Shown one piece after another: positions 23,600-35,049 of a stretch of DNA of 64,000 nt. The notes beneath the pieces are model-generated. The model did not search any database. It was not told the origin of the DNA and was given only the letters and a program-made list of their open reading frames with translations. The DNA is taken from contig JASSKH010000010.1 in NCBI GenBank assembly GCA_031763025.1, positions 1,798,001 to 1,862,000 on the forward strand, written 5' to 3'. Numbering within the stretch: position 1 is the first letter of the stretch; every line of letters starts with the position of its first letter. Made by a program: the position numbers and the translations under genes. The DNA comes from Macrocystis pyrifera (taxonomy: Eukaryota > Sar > Phaeophyceae > Laminariales > Laminariaceae).

Positions 23600-24960
23600 T
23601 TTTCTCTGTCACCACAAGAGCTAGGTAAATGCACCCTAGCCGAAGCAACGTTTCCCCTTGAACCTGGAGCACGTCCTGTAGATAGAACTCCGTACCGGGC
23701 AAACCCACGCGTACAGGAGACTATCGACAAGTAAGTGCGTGAACCGAATGGGAAAAGATGGAATCATTGAACAGCGCCCTAGTCCCTGGGGTTCCGCAGT
23801 AACTATTGTCGCAAAATCAGACGGCACCCCTCGGTTCTGCGTAGATTACAGGTCGATCATAAAAAAACATCTGATCAAAAGTCATGGCCTATGCCCAACT
23901 TAGAAAGCCATCTTGACACGGTCGGAGGAGCACGCTATATAACCGTATGCGACGTACAAAATGCGTATAACCAAATACCAGTAGCAGCGAGCGAACAAGA
24001 TAAAACTGCTTTTGTCACGCAGAATGGAAAGTGGGTCTTCAAACGCCTACCCTTTGGTATAGCTAACGCGTCATTTCTATTCTCGCAAGTAATGTCGTTA
24101 GCTTTTGCACTCTTTGGTCCGAAACGTGGTCTCTTGGTATACATGGATGACTGTATATGTTGTTCATCAACCTGGGAGGGCCACCTACAACTGCTAGAAA
24201 ACATGGTCAAAGCATTGCAAGCAGCCGGCCTCACCCTAAAACCATCGAAAGTACAGTTTGGACCCCGAGAGGTTAAATACTTGGGACACATACTGACCGC
24301 CGACGGAATTCGGATTGGTGAGGATCGCGTAAAAGCTATAGTTGACCTACCGACACCTAAAACCATTAAAGAGTTGCGGTCAGTACTTGGAATGGTCAAC
24401 TTTGGTCGCAAGTTCATACCTAACTTGGCTAGCGTCATCGCACCCCTGGTAGACCTCACAAAGAAAGAGGCCGTCAAGGAGGTAGCTAAACGTTGGAACC
24501 CAGAACACGACCAGGCGTACGCAACAGTGAAACAATTGCTCACCCAGGCGCCCGTGCTACAGTTCCCCGATTTCTCTGAAGACTTTGTGATACACGTTGA
24601 CGCTTCAGAGGCAGGCGCGGGAGCATTCCTCGCCCAGCAGAAAGGCGATGACCTCGTAATAATCGCATACTTTAATCAACGCTTCAATGACAGCCAACGC
24701 CACTACTCCGCTGCGCTCAAAGAATGTTACGCTGTTGTGTTGGCAATACAGCACTGGTGGCCCTATTTATGGGGACGACACTTTGTATGTGTGACGGATC
24801 ACGCAGCACTACGGTACCTGTACTCAATGCAAGACACATCGAACATGTTAACACACTGGGCGATCGCATTACCAATCGTATGATTTCACCGTCCAACACA
24901 AACCCGGTAAGCTACATGTCGTGCCGGACACGCTTTCACGAATATTCGCGTTTGAGCATC
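23600..24960 (+). pseudogene. pol: Reverse transcriptase and RNase H region
   Basis: Strong Ty3/gypsy RT signature: DVQNAYNQIPVA, FKRLPFGIANAS and the catalytic YMDD box (LVYMDDCICC), then KYLGHILTADGI. The RNase H start follows (FVIHVDASEAGAGAFLAQ, AALKECYAVVLAIQHW). The N-terminal fingers (YRANPRVQETI) lie just upstream. Part of the broken pol. Confidence 0.93.
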
Positions 24961-25339
24961 AGCAAGAAATCGCTGAGCCGTCCCTTGCACCCATTTGCGG
25001 GAATGTACCAGATGACCCTGAACTACAAACAGCGCGAACTCCCCGCCCTTATCAGGTTTCCGCCGACAAACTGGCTAATCTAGAACCAGTACGCAGCGAT
25101 AGAGAGCTTTTTAGCGTGAAGTCAGTATTCGCGAGGGCAACCAATGTTTTCATGTCCGTCGATCACGACAAACTCCGCTCGGCTCAAGCAGCAGAGTACG
25201 GTCCGTACATTGACTACATTCAACATGCAGACGCGCCCTTACCCTAGAAAGAAACGAAAGCAACCATGTCATACTATTCAGTACAAGACGGAATGTTATT
25301 CAAATCGTATCTTCCGGGACACCGAAAAAGCACATTCCG

Positions 25340-26400
25340 CGATCAGTTGGTAGTGTTCCAGAAGCCCTTGTCGGTCTAATTCTGCACGCTTACCACGACC
25401 ACGTCATGTCAGGAGGACACCTCGCATCCAGACCGACTTACGATAATATCCGCCAGAAATATTGGTGGCCTACTATAAGCCGCGACGTGCGAGATTGGTG
25501 CGAAAAATGCCAAAATTGCCAACAACGAAAAACAGCACACGTCAGACCCAAGCTCCCAACAGGCCATTTGCCTGTCGAACGACCATTCCAAAGAATATCG
25601 GTTGACTTGGTAGAGCACAAATCGGTATCAACTTCAGCCGCAGGGATCGAATGCAAATATGTTCTCTCGATGATGGACCATCTGACACGTTTTGCAGTGC
25701 TGTTGCCGGTACGTGATAAGGCGGCCGACACAGTAGCCCGGGCTATCATCGAACGAATAATTAGCATTTTCGGCCCACCAGAGACCTTGCACTCAGATCA
25801 AGGCCCCGAATTGACGGGCACTCTAACCGGCATTCCGGTGGGAATAGCCGGAGCAAGGAGACGCAAAGAAAATTGTTGTACCCATCGGTAGAAGGCTGTA
25901 AAAGACATGACAATTCATACCCAAGCCCACACTGAGTTCGGGACAAAACAGCAATCCCACCGTCTTGTCACACAAAATTGTTCGAACCGCAACCCACACA
26001 CACAGGGAATGGGAGCCACGCGGCTCCGCCCCGCTTAAAACGAGGTTACCAGTTGATACACTTGAATCAACCACGTCGACCTCGCGTGACCGCCCAACTA
26101 ATCACGAACATAATAATTAGGGTTCGGCTGCCCGTGGTTCTCAGAACAGCAACCACGGGAGCGCACCAATAGTACGTGTGGCCACACGGAATTAGTGCGT
26201 TGAGATAAAGTTTGGAATTACCAAACAACTTCAGCATAAGCTGTCAGCGTGTAAGCTTGAAAATGAATGCATCTTCGCCGGACCGGTTTTTTCCACCCGT
26301 GTTCACTCAATACGTCGGCTCTAAGGAGTGGATGAACGCATGTGAAGGCTGCTGTGTTTCGATCAGAAAAATCAGCACCCTGCTTCCTAACTAGTCATCC
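25340..26400 (+). pseudogene. Integrase region
   Basis: An HHCC zinc-binding module is visible (HDHV...; CEKCQNC), followed by PFQRISVDLVEH and TLHSDQGPEL of the catalytic core. Follows RNase H, as in Ty3/gypsy. The remainder up to the polypurine tract is eroded. Confidence 0.88.
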
Positions 26401-26449
26401 TCCCGATGACCGCCACAAGCCCATCCCTAGCTAAGATGGGCTTGCGGCG

Positions 26450-26466
26450 AATAAAGGGGGGGGCGA
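26450..26466 (+). promoter_or_regulatory. Polypurine tract
   Basis: ATAAAGGGGGGGGCGA lies directly before the 3-prime LTR, the usual position for plus-strand priming. Confidence 0.8.
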
Positions 26467-26857
26467 TGTGGAAGCCAGGGTCGGAGATATCGTAGATCTC
26501 GTAACACGCACGCGCGAAGGACACGTCACCGGTCAAGCAATATCAAATCTCGGGTCACGAGCGGTGTCACGTCATTGACGGTGTAGACCCGTCCTCGGGA
26601 GATAAGCTATCGGGAGATACGTATTCCGCCGCAGACTCTGGGATAACCAAAAAGGTTCCCCACCGAGTCAGATTAGCTCTAGCATATCCTTGCTAAATAT
26701 CCAACGAAGAACTCTGCTCGGCTTACGTCGGCCGTAACGACGGCTACAAGGGACCCTCGCTCCGCGACCTCATCACGGCGACTTCTCCGCGACTTCTACG
26801 CTGCGACATCTCCGCGACGACCTCGGTACGAACGACTAGCACAGGTACTACATTACA
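26467..26857 (+). repeat. 3-prime LTR of the Ty3/gypsy element
   Basis: 391 bp, TGTGGAAGCC...ATTACA, followed by the target duplicate TTGT. Confidence 0.95.
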
Positions 26858-26917
26858 TTGTACCCTGGTATATTGGTTGTACGGTAGTTCCTCTTCTCTG
26901 TTCTGGCTTGGTTTTCT

Positions 26918-27345
26918 AAATTTTGAAATACGTCAGCTGTGAGTTCGACTGATTAAATAGTTGATACTCAACTTTGCAAGCTGCGTAATACGTCTCGTCT
27001 ATATTCCATTTTTACCGAATTTTACAAGTATTGTGATAAACCGAACGCGCGTATTCTACATGTAATTCCTTGTCAAAGATATAGGCCGACGGCTCCCCTG
27101 GATGCTGCCCGGGTCAACAGGACAATTTTAAATGATCATTCTGCGCACTGATACTATATAACCCGAACAAGGGTTTTTTAGAAAAAAACTAAGCAAGCAC
27201 GTCAGCTGTGAGTTCAACCGATCGGCCATCGGTCGATACTCAACTTTGCAATCTGCGAGAACCGCGCGCGTTTTCCATTATTTCCCTCGCGATTTACTAC
27301 AATGGCCAGTGACTCCCCTGGATGCCACCAGGGTCGATGAGACGA
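26918..27345 (+). repeat. Repeat W and its tandem partner
   Basis: 26,918-27,024 (acgtcagctgtgagttcgac ... accgaatttta) recurs in reverse at 31,004-31,114. A diverged second unit begins at 27,196 (cagctgtgagttcaacc), and a shared gactcccctggatgcc-type word follows at 27,090 and 27,310. Period about 265 bp. No coding sense seen. Confidence 0.7.
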
Positions 27346-27359
27346 TAATACTTACAGCT

Positions 27360-28004
27360 GGTTCGATTTCCAATTGATTCGGCCAGTACCATTTCGCGCG
27401 CTGAAACAGCAGACCGACACATGAGGGCCGGGGTACACAAGACAATCGAAAGTTGGTTTACAGCAGTTCACACGTGACATGCACACCAAGACACTGGAAA
27501 TTTTAAATGCTCCCTGTAAATGTTGCAGCAGGTCTTGACGTACAAGACTTAGTACGTGTTGTTGGTCAATAGCACTATCGCGCATGTTCTTGGCCTCTTT
27601 TGCTCTTGATAAATCAAAAACACGTCAAGCACACACCTGTAAAATAACAAAAGATGATCCAACAGCGCAGGAGGAGGTGATGTTCGTGTTTTCTGCAGGC
27701 AGGCTAGCGAGTGGCTCATTTCAATCCTACAGCTCCTTGTTCCATCTCAGACGTTCTACCAGGCAATACGATCACGAGAGCTGGATCCCAAAGCTCGCCC
27801 TGCACACGATGCCAAGAAGATGGAAACAAAGGCTAAAGCTGAACGCGAGGTACACTCTACGGCCTCCTGTCGTGTTGATATTTCGAATCTCAACGAAGTC
27901 CGGTCCTTGTTGAATATGGTCCGGATCTTGATTGGAGGATTTCGTAGATCCTTGCGCATGAATGTGTTCGTTCGCATTCTATCATATATTATTAGACATA
28001 TATA
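27360..28004. other. Unassigned stretch
   Basis: A 109-codon ORF (27,584-27,913, plus) has no recognisable motif. No repeat partner noticed. Confidence 0.45.
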
Positions 28005-28668
28005 AAACTCAACAGAGGGTGATATTTCGACTCTTTGCGCCGAATTCAATATCGCGATTTTCGTAAACGCAAATCCCTCGATATAAAACTCAAAATCGGG
28101 TTTCTTGCTAGAACAACGTGAGATAAAACATGGGCGAAATAAAAATAGTCAGCAAGTGCACAAACACGTAGAACATCGCATGGACTGGAGGACGTCGCTG
28201 CTGCTGCTGCAGCTGCTTCTCTACGTAGCTCGACAGGCTACAGCGCCCGCGTACACCATGGATTTGGCTCTTGGCATAGACGATGGCGCGTCTCGTGCTC
28301 GTGCTGAGACGTGTCCGCCAAAAACTAAAGGTCGGGTTGGCGCTACCCGCTTGTTCCCGGAAGAGGTGGGGCGTGCGGTGTTGGGGACATGGGTTTGGGG
28401 CAACTCCGGCAGAAAGACGCGCAGCCAGAGCACTGGGTGCTGTGCTGGAGCCGCTGAACCGGGGCATCCCGTGCATCCGTCTCTCTCCGACCAAGGGAGC
28501 ACCCGTCTGCCGCACTCATTCAACCAAGTCGTGGCGGCCACCACTGCAGCTGCTGCTGTTGTGGTGCTTGCTGGCAGGGTAATGATCGGATGACCGGGTA
28601 GAGGGGACAGGCTGTTTCCAATTTTGTCTGCCAAATCCGGCTCTACCAACAAAAAAGAGAACACAAAT
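28005..28668 (+). repeat. Repeat S, copy 2
   Basis: ~93 % identical to 14,034-14,696. Holds a 162-codon ORF (28,105-28,593) with a signal-peptide-like Leu-rich start and a hydrophobic C-terminal end (AATTAAAAVVVLAG), superficially like a GPI-anchored secreted protein. The other copy does not keep this frame, so I treat it as chance or decayed. Confidence 0.7.
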
Positions 28669-28717
28669 ATATGCTTGGGGTAATTGGGGTAAAAATACCC
28701 CAAGCATATATTTGTGT
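28661..28717. repeat. Perfect 22-bp inverted repeat (hairpin)
   Basis: Arms 28,661-28,682 and 28,696-28,717 are exact reverse complements (core atgcttggggta / taccccaagcat) with a 13-nt loop. It sits exactly at the S/U junction. Confidence 0.9.
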
Positions 28718-28800
28718 GTTGCGGACCACGTATACGAAAATATCGCTATACCCGACGTCCGTATAAAACTCGTGAAGCACATAATTTGGCTCTAAATGTC
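28700..28800 (+). repeat. Repeat U, copy 2
   Basis: Matches 19,220-19,320 (gcatatatttgtgtgttg ... cacataatttggctcta). Confidence 0.75.
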
Positions 28801-28830
28801 AAATGTCGCGATATTCTCGGGTTTTATATA

Positions 28831-29990
28831 TAGATATACTTATAGATGTCGCAACCTCTGAGCGTGCTCGGTTGGTACATCCCTGGCCTCTCAGAGCTCT
28901 CCCACTTGGGAATCGCCTCCGTTTATTACTTGCCGGACCGTTCCAGCGGGTCTTTGTTTTCTCCATTGCTCGTCGCACTTTCAGTCCTTCTTTCATTTTT
29001 TCTTCTTTCGTTTCGTGTGCGTGCGTGTACTCCGAGCACGGTTGCGCGGGCGAACCCGGCACCGTCGCGGGTGTCAGCGGATGCTGGTGGATAGAGGGGG
29101 AGTTGCAAGGAGCGCGGTCGCCACTTTCGTGCCTAGGCGTCGAGTGTGCCTCGAGACACGAGGGATGCATCAATAGGCTCTGTCAGGCCTCCATTTATGA
29201 TTTTGGATAGAGTACGTACGAGTATTTAAGGATCGTTCGAGATTGTAAGATAATATTCAAGCGGTGCTTATTTTCGCGACCGGGCTGAGAGTCACAAGAG
29301 GGAGGTACCCCGAATGAGCACCGACATTGTCAAGCTTGCGTCGTGGTCCACGGTGAGCACCGGGCTTCACGCGAGGCGGGCGTTGGAGATCACTGTGAAA
29401 GAGAGGGAGCGAAGCTTTACCCGGACTGAATCGGTGGCGAGATGGTCGCGAGAGGGGCGGGCGGCGTACGAGGCTGAGAGAGAAGCTCTGCTGTAAGATT
29501 TTTTCTTTTTTTCATTTTTGTCTATTTCGACTGGTGTAAGGTGTTCCACTCAGGTAGTAAATTATTACACGAAAGGGGACAGGGATTTTTTCTTTTAGAA
29601 TTTTTCGGTTTCATTTTCATTGTTTTTGCTGTGTTGCTGTGCCGTTCTGTGCTTTATCTTTCGTACATACGACGAGTACACAGACACAGAGCATATCGAA
29701 AGAAGAAAATATGTACCCTACCTGGGGTATGTACGTATGTACGACGTGTGAGCGAGCGTAGCGGAAAACCGCCCGCCACGCGAAGCATATGTGGCGTCCG
29801 AGCTGTTTTCTCCTGAAGCATGGCGGCGGGACTCTTAGCATTATCAAGTCGCCAGTTTGCAGCGAACTACAGGGGCCATAAAAAAACAATATTCAATCAT
29901 GGACCTCTGTCCGCTTCGCATAATTTGATGTTGCCTTCCTGAGCGAGCGTAGCGGGCGGCGTAGGCCGCCCGCGGAGCGAAGCGCCTTGT
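28831..29990 (-). repeat. Dispersed repeat R1, copy B
   Basis: Inverted partner of 1-1297. One frame (28,846-29,094, plus) gives an 82-codon ORF with a hydrophobic segment (LLVALSVLLSFFLLSF) that is also open in copy A. I count about 5 silent and 10 replacement differences between the two, too weak to claim selection. Confidence 0.78.
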
Positions 29991-30102
29991 ATCTATTATC
30001 ATACGTGTCAGGCACAGGTTTTAACTGGGTATGCATTCGACAGCAAGCTGTGCAGTACACCGCATGCCTTAGTTTGTCGGTCTGATTGTTGTTGTGAGGT
30101 GT

Positions 30103-30310
30103 GCTCGGAGGTAGATCGAGATCGTCACGGAAATATCGAGGGCGGTACCTTAGCGAGAGAGGCGGCGCTTGCTTTGCGCGAATCCTCAGGGTTCGATTCG
30201 AGGGTGGATACAGCAGGGGAACCTATCGTCGCCGTTGTTATGAACGAAAACTCGCACCATATCGTACCCGCTCTGTGGACGAAAATGCAAGGAACGTTTG
30301 TGGCGGAATA
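30103..30310 (+). mobile_element. SINE-2, copy 1 (tRNA-Ala-like head)
   Basis: The head resembles a tRNA-Ala: A-box-like TTAGCGAGAGAGG, anticodon-arm-like gcgcttgctttgc, B box GGGTTCGATTC. A ~100-bp body (tcgtcgccgttgttatgaac) follows and recurs at 33.92-34.11 kb. The acceptor stem does not close, so it is not a working tRNA gene. Confidence 0.6.
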
Positions 30311-31003
30311 TCAATAATAATACCTTAGAAAGCAGCAGTCGTACATTTCCTTCCAGGCACGTGAACGACGTACTATTTTAATAGTAATATTATTTAATAT
30401 TGCTATTGCCCTCGATGAAATGCATTCGAGCGCTGTTCTCAGTTTGCTTGTCTCTTTTTTTGGGAAGTCGCAGGTGGAGTTGTTGAGAGTGACGGGAGAG
30501 GCCAGTCGGGACCAGCACGAACGGAACCCCAGAGTGCTGTGTTTGGCTCAGGCAGAGCGTCCACTTGTTGACTAACGGTACCACTTGTTATAATAGTACT
30601 CGGCGGGGACATATATCCAGCAGCAAGCAGCACACGAAGATGGAACGAGCACCCGCACCAGTACCACAGCAATTAATGGGATCGATATCATTTGAGGTGT
30701 AATTAATTGGGGTTGCAGGGTTTTATATATACAAGAAGACTGTTGGCCAATGAAAAACGAAACCTGATCGGGGAGAGATCTCCAACAATCAGTCAGAAAG
30801 TTGACGACGCTCTCTTCGGTTTTTTATTTTGCGAGTATATACCGAAACATACGATGAGGATCGCAAAATACAAATAAAGGCGAAAAGTGGGAAGTTATCA
30901 ATCAACTAACTAACAACTACTGTTGTAAAGAGACCTACGATAGTATGCAATTTTGGGTCATTCTTTTTGCGAGTACCGAAACATACGACGAGGATCGCAA
31001 AAT

Positions 31004-31114
31004 AAAATTCGGTAAAAATGGATTATAGACGAGGCATATTACGCAGCTTGCAAAGCTGAGTATCAACTAGGTAGTAATCAGTCGAACTCACAGCTGCCGT
31101 ATTTCAAACTTTAT
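31004..31114 (-). mobile_element. Repeat W inserted in composite copy IV
   Basis: Interrupts a T sub-module that runs unbroken at 15,500 and elsewhere (gatcgcaaaatacaaa). An aaaata-like sequence occurs on both sides. Homologous to 26,918-27,024. Confidence 0.65.
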
Positions 31115-31616
31115 AAAAAAAAATAAAGGCGAAAAGTAGAAAGTAATGAACTAAACTGCTGTTTGTTGTTGTAAAAGACCGACGATAGTTCGTATGCAAT
31201 TTTTTAGTAGTACCTGGTAGTAGTTTTCAGGCTCTACTGCTGCTGCTATAGTATGCGAGTGACGACGCTTTGTTGGCCAATCAATGAAAAACATTTTGTG
31301 GGTTGTTACACATTCGACAGAAGTGACATGCATTTTCAACTGACGGGTTATTCATTGTATTACACCTGGTATACGAGTACGGAAACATACGATGACGATC
31401 GCAAACAAATAAAGGCGAAACGTAGAAAGTAATCCACTGCTGCCGGCGGCGTCCTACGGTATCCCCCCAAACTTGAACAAAAGCCCGTTTTTTGCCTTTC
31501 GCTCCTATAGTAAAAGACTTGCGATAGCATGCATTTTTTTTGCCATTCGAGACACAGCAGTATTAGTACGAGTATTTGCAGATAATTTTGCTCTGGCACA
31601 AAAAGTAACCCACTCC

Positions 31617-31945
31617 TGTTTTTTTTTTTTTTTTTTTAAATCACTTTTACTTTCCAGCCCACTCCTAGGAGGTTTTACCCTCGACGATCTTCTGGACAAG
31701 CTGTGGTCACAGGTGTCGTCCCTTCTCCCCCCGGTACGTGCCTTTATTTTTTGTCGCGCATAGGGTTCAGCATTCCCACTGCTCGTCGATTTTCATCGAA
31801 TGTAGCCAACTCACGCTTTCGCGCTTTCGGCTTGTCATTTTTTTATGCAAGAAAAAGTCCCTATGAGCATGCACTCGGTCGGTGAAACTTGAACCCACGA
31901 AATTGATCTTGACAGGCACGCGGACTACCTATCAAGCCACCGGGT
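31617..31945 (-). mobile_element. SINE-1, copy c
   Basis: ~320-bp SINE-1 inserted in a Q unit of composite copy IV. The head lacks its last few bases. The T-run tail is on the plus strand. Uninterrupted Q sequence at 32,655-32,690 serves as the empty site. Confidence 0.88.
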
Positions 31946-32864
31946 GCTGTGCTACTGTAAATACCTCCGATAAAATAGTATGCGAATGGAAACGCGAAGT
32001 AACCCAAAAAAGAAATATTTCCGCTCGTGCCACGATACACGATAGACGCTCGATCTCGACAGAGACTCAGCCCACGGACAACCCGCGCGGTGGCGGGCAA
32101 GATCAACTAGTATAGATGACGGGCTCGAAGAACTGAGGTGGATGCATGCTCTAGGGGGCAAGAGCTTGCCGGCGGCGTCCAACGGTATCCTCCCAAAACT
32201 GAAAAAGCCCATTTTTTGCCATTCGAGACGTTTGTTGTACTGATACCCACTCCTGTTGTACTGTTTGTAAAAGACTGCTATAGTATGCGAATGGAAACGC
32301 GAAGTTCACCAAAAAAGTATTATTTCAGCTGGTGCGACGATACACGATTGACGCTCGATCTCGACAGAGACTCAGCCCACGGGCAACCCGCGCGGTGGCG
32401 GGCAAGATCAACTAGTATAGATGACGGGCTCGAAGAAATGAGGTGGATACATGCTCTAGGGGGCAAGAGCTTGCCGGCGGCGTCCAACGGTATCCTCCCA
32501 AACCTGAAAAAAGCCATTCGAGACGTTTGTTGTACTGACGTACTGACAGACACGATGCATTTTTTTTGCCATTCTGCTATGATACTGCTTGGATACAGCA
32601 CTCTGTAGTACAGCAGTACTCGTCCATAATTTTGCTCTGACACAAAAAGTAACCCACTCCTGTTGTACTAAAAAAAACCTGCTATAGTACGCGAATGGAA
32701 ACGCGAAGTTCACCAAAAAGAGAATTATTTCAGCTGGTGCGACGATACACGATTGACGCTCGATCTCGACAGAGACTCAGCCCACGGGCCTAAACGACGT
32801 ACTATTATTAATATTAATAGTAATATTATTTAATAATAATCCTATCGACTGCTGTGTGAGGTCT

Positions 32865-32987
32865 TTCCTTTCAGTACTGCACTCCTGCGCAGAAATCTCT
32901 CCGGGGTGCAAAAAAAATGAACAACTATACACGTGACACTAAATCCAAGTATTTTGTCCCCGTGATAGGAGTGCAGTCCTGGAGGGG
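32865..32987. mobile_element. TTAA-type miniature element, copy 2
   Basis: Left end ttcctttcagtactgcactc and right end ggagtgcagtcctggagggg are inverted repeats. TTAA (32,988-32,991) follows the right end; the left flank does not show it. Immediately adjoins composite copy IV. Confidence 0.6.
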
Positions 32988-32991
32988 TTAA

Positions 32992-33785
32992 CTTGTACCA
33001 GACTGCAACATGTACCAGACGGTATATATCATGACGCCCACTGCGTCCTGATTATGCATTGTACGTACCAGACAGGGAGATAAGAATTATGTGGTAAAAC
33101 AGACTCTCGGGATCTCAAAGTTAACCAAGGGTAAAGCAAAAGTGACATGCGAACGTACCGCCGGTACGAGGACATACATACGGCAAACCATTTTTTAAGT
33201 GACTGGGTCTAGGACTATCACACACCACCAATACAACCACCACCACCTCTTCCCACACCTACCTGTTATTTTCAGCCGGCTCAGCTATGAGAAGCTATCG
33301 CTCCTCGAGGGCCAATCCTGGACTAGCGTTACACCCGCCAGCACAGGAACAAGAGCGAGCAGAGTACACTTCGGGGATTTGGTTGTGATGCCCGCGGCAT
33401 TATTGTATTCATCTTTATATTATTAATTTTACCACGTAATTTTGGTTTGCTACTAGATGACTTGCTGTTGTCGTCTGTTACATTTCCCCGACAAGTCATT
33501 TTTTTTCCAGAAAAACAAATGCCGCAATCCGCCTCCTGCTGGCGGGAAAAACGCTGGCCCAGGATAGATAGGCCCTCAAAGAGCTATATACCTTCTCACA
33601 ACTGAGCTGGCTGACCAACAGCAGGTGTGTGGGCAGAGGTGGTGGTGTTGAACAGCAATTTGAGGTGTGTGTTTTCGGTGTGCGTCAAGCATGCCGCTCA
33701 TTGTTTATGTTGTGAACCAAGGTTGTTGATTACTGGCAGTACCTGTATACGCACTGCTGTTTTGTATGCACAACTGTAGTATTAA
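32992..33785. other. Unassigned stretch
   Basis: No gene or repeat recognised. The longest ORF is 75 codons. Confidence 0.45.
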
Positions 33786-33787
33786 TA

Positions 33788-33898
33788 TTACGGGGGACCA
33801 TACAATGATAGTAACTAATACCGAATATTGTTAGGAAAAAAGGGAAATATTAGATTTTTGTGTGTACCGTAAGTCCTATTTACTATAGTCCCCCGTAA
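33788..33898. mobile_element. 111-bp miniature inverted-repeat element
   Basis: Ends TTACGGGGGACCATA and its near-perfect complement (TATAGTCCCCCGTAA), flanked by TA on both sides (33,786-33,787 and 33,899-33,900). Both ~50-bp halves match the ends of the 3-kb element at 6,698-9,688, so it looks like an internal-deletion derivative of that family. Confidence 0.85.
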
Positions 33899-33924
33899 TA
33901 GTATGTTTGGGCGTTCTGATTGCG

Positions 33925-34115
33925 GTACGCCCAGGGACAAATCGACACGGTCGCGGAAATATGGAGGGCGTCCGTTGACTAGCTTGACGAGAGGTCGCGC
34001 TCGATGTGCGCGAGGCATACATTATGGTTCGAATCGGGAGTGGAGCTATTATTTATTGTAACGAGATCGGGGTCGTTGCCGTCATTATGAGAGAAACCTC
34101 GTACATCCAGCGGTG
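33925..34115 (+). mobile_element. SINE-2, copy 2
   Basis: Diverged partner of 30,103-30,310: A-box-like ctagcttgacgagagg, gcgctcgatgtgcgcg, B box GGTTCGAATC, then a shared body (tcgttgccgtcattatgaga). Confidence 0.55.
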
Positions 34116-35045
34116 GCATGTGTGCGTGACAGTGTGCTCCGATCTTTTTACAACCCCTACAACAGCAGTACTATTTATCATGCTGTTGTACCACCGTAGT
34201 AGTAGTATCGAGACCCAGTAACATCCAGGTCTGTCTGTGCTGATTGTGATACCTGGTACCTACCTGCAGTAGTATAGCACAAGGATCTATCTGTGGCCAT
34301 AGACTACGAGGAGACAAAAGAGATAGCATCGCAACATACAGCAGCAAGGAGAAAAAGACAACGCAATGCCAACGCACTGCAGTCAGAAAGTACTGCTTAT
34401 TATTACTTGTATCCGAAAACCAGAAGGCTGGAAGGTACCTTCACAACAGGAGAGAGGGGGGGGGCAAGAAATATGCAATTCATCTTAATTATGCTATTTG
34501 TACTACGGCAGTAGTAGTGGGGGCTGCGGGGTGCGGGTAAACATGCAACGAACAAAACCTGCAAGCATCATCAACCTGCAACGACTGTTTATCAGTCGTT
34601 TCGCGCTTTGGGTCGAGGTATCAGGTAATAATAATAGTATAGCCGGTACATAATGTAGAGATTCAAAGCGGTGTTGTATACGATCGTACCTGGTAGGTTT
34701 ATTCCTTTGTGTCAAAATAATTGCTGCTGCAGGGTCATATAATATGCTGAACCTCAACGACGTCGATGTATTGTGTAACTATATCGCCACAGGTTTTTAC
34801 CTTCAATTCACGAGCTGTGTGGTTCTACTACACTACGGGGTGAAGGCTCTCTACGACGACAGCAACACTACTCAAAGTCAGCGGGGCCACACAACAGGTG
34901 AGGCTACAGCAAAGAAATTACAGTAGCAATAGTGGTATATTACACCGATGTTATTCTACTGCTGTATATTACTTGTTTACAGTATGGGCTCGCTAACAAG
35001 AAACACCTAATAATGTGAGCAAGACTTTTAGAACTTATTTTTAGA
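34116..35045. other. Unassigned stretch
   Basis: No gene or repeat recognised beyond short tac/tag-rich microsatellite patches. Confidence 0.45.
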
Positions 35046-35049
35046 ACCT

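Larger units (their letters stand above)
19906..26857 (+). mobile_element. Ty3/gypsy LTR retrotransposon (broken)
   Basis: Complete in outline: 391-bp LTRs (TG...CA), 4-bp target duplication TTGT (19,902-19,905 and 26,858-26,861), primer-binding site, gag, protease-like region, reverse transcriptase with RNase H, integrase, and polypurine tract. Domain order RT-RNase H-integrase places it in Ty3/gypsy. The LTRs differ at about 8 of 391 positions (~2 %), so it is a fairly recent insertion. gag is largely open, while pol is broken by roughly half a dozen interruptions. It is a fossil copy. Confidence 0.95.
30364..32834 (-). repeat. Composite repeat, copy IV, flanked by direct repeats
   Basis: Composite sequence (30,399-32,788) lies between near-identical direct repeats: 35 bp at 30,364-30,398 and 42 bp at 32,793-32,834 (starting aacgacgtactatt, ending tattatttaat; they differ by a 7-bp internal length change). 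On the minus strand the copy starts inside Q, so it is 5-prime truncated relative to copies I and II, and it ends at the usual P hairpin terminus. It carries SINE-1 copy c and W as later insertions. The arrangement looks like target-primed insertion. Confidence 0.75.

Noticed and set aside
28105-28593. 162-codon ORF with signal-like start and hydrophobic end (GPI-protein-like)
   Set aside because: The homologous S copy at 14.1-14.6 kb shifts frame, and substitutions do not favour this frame.
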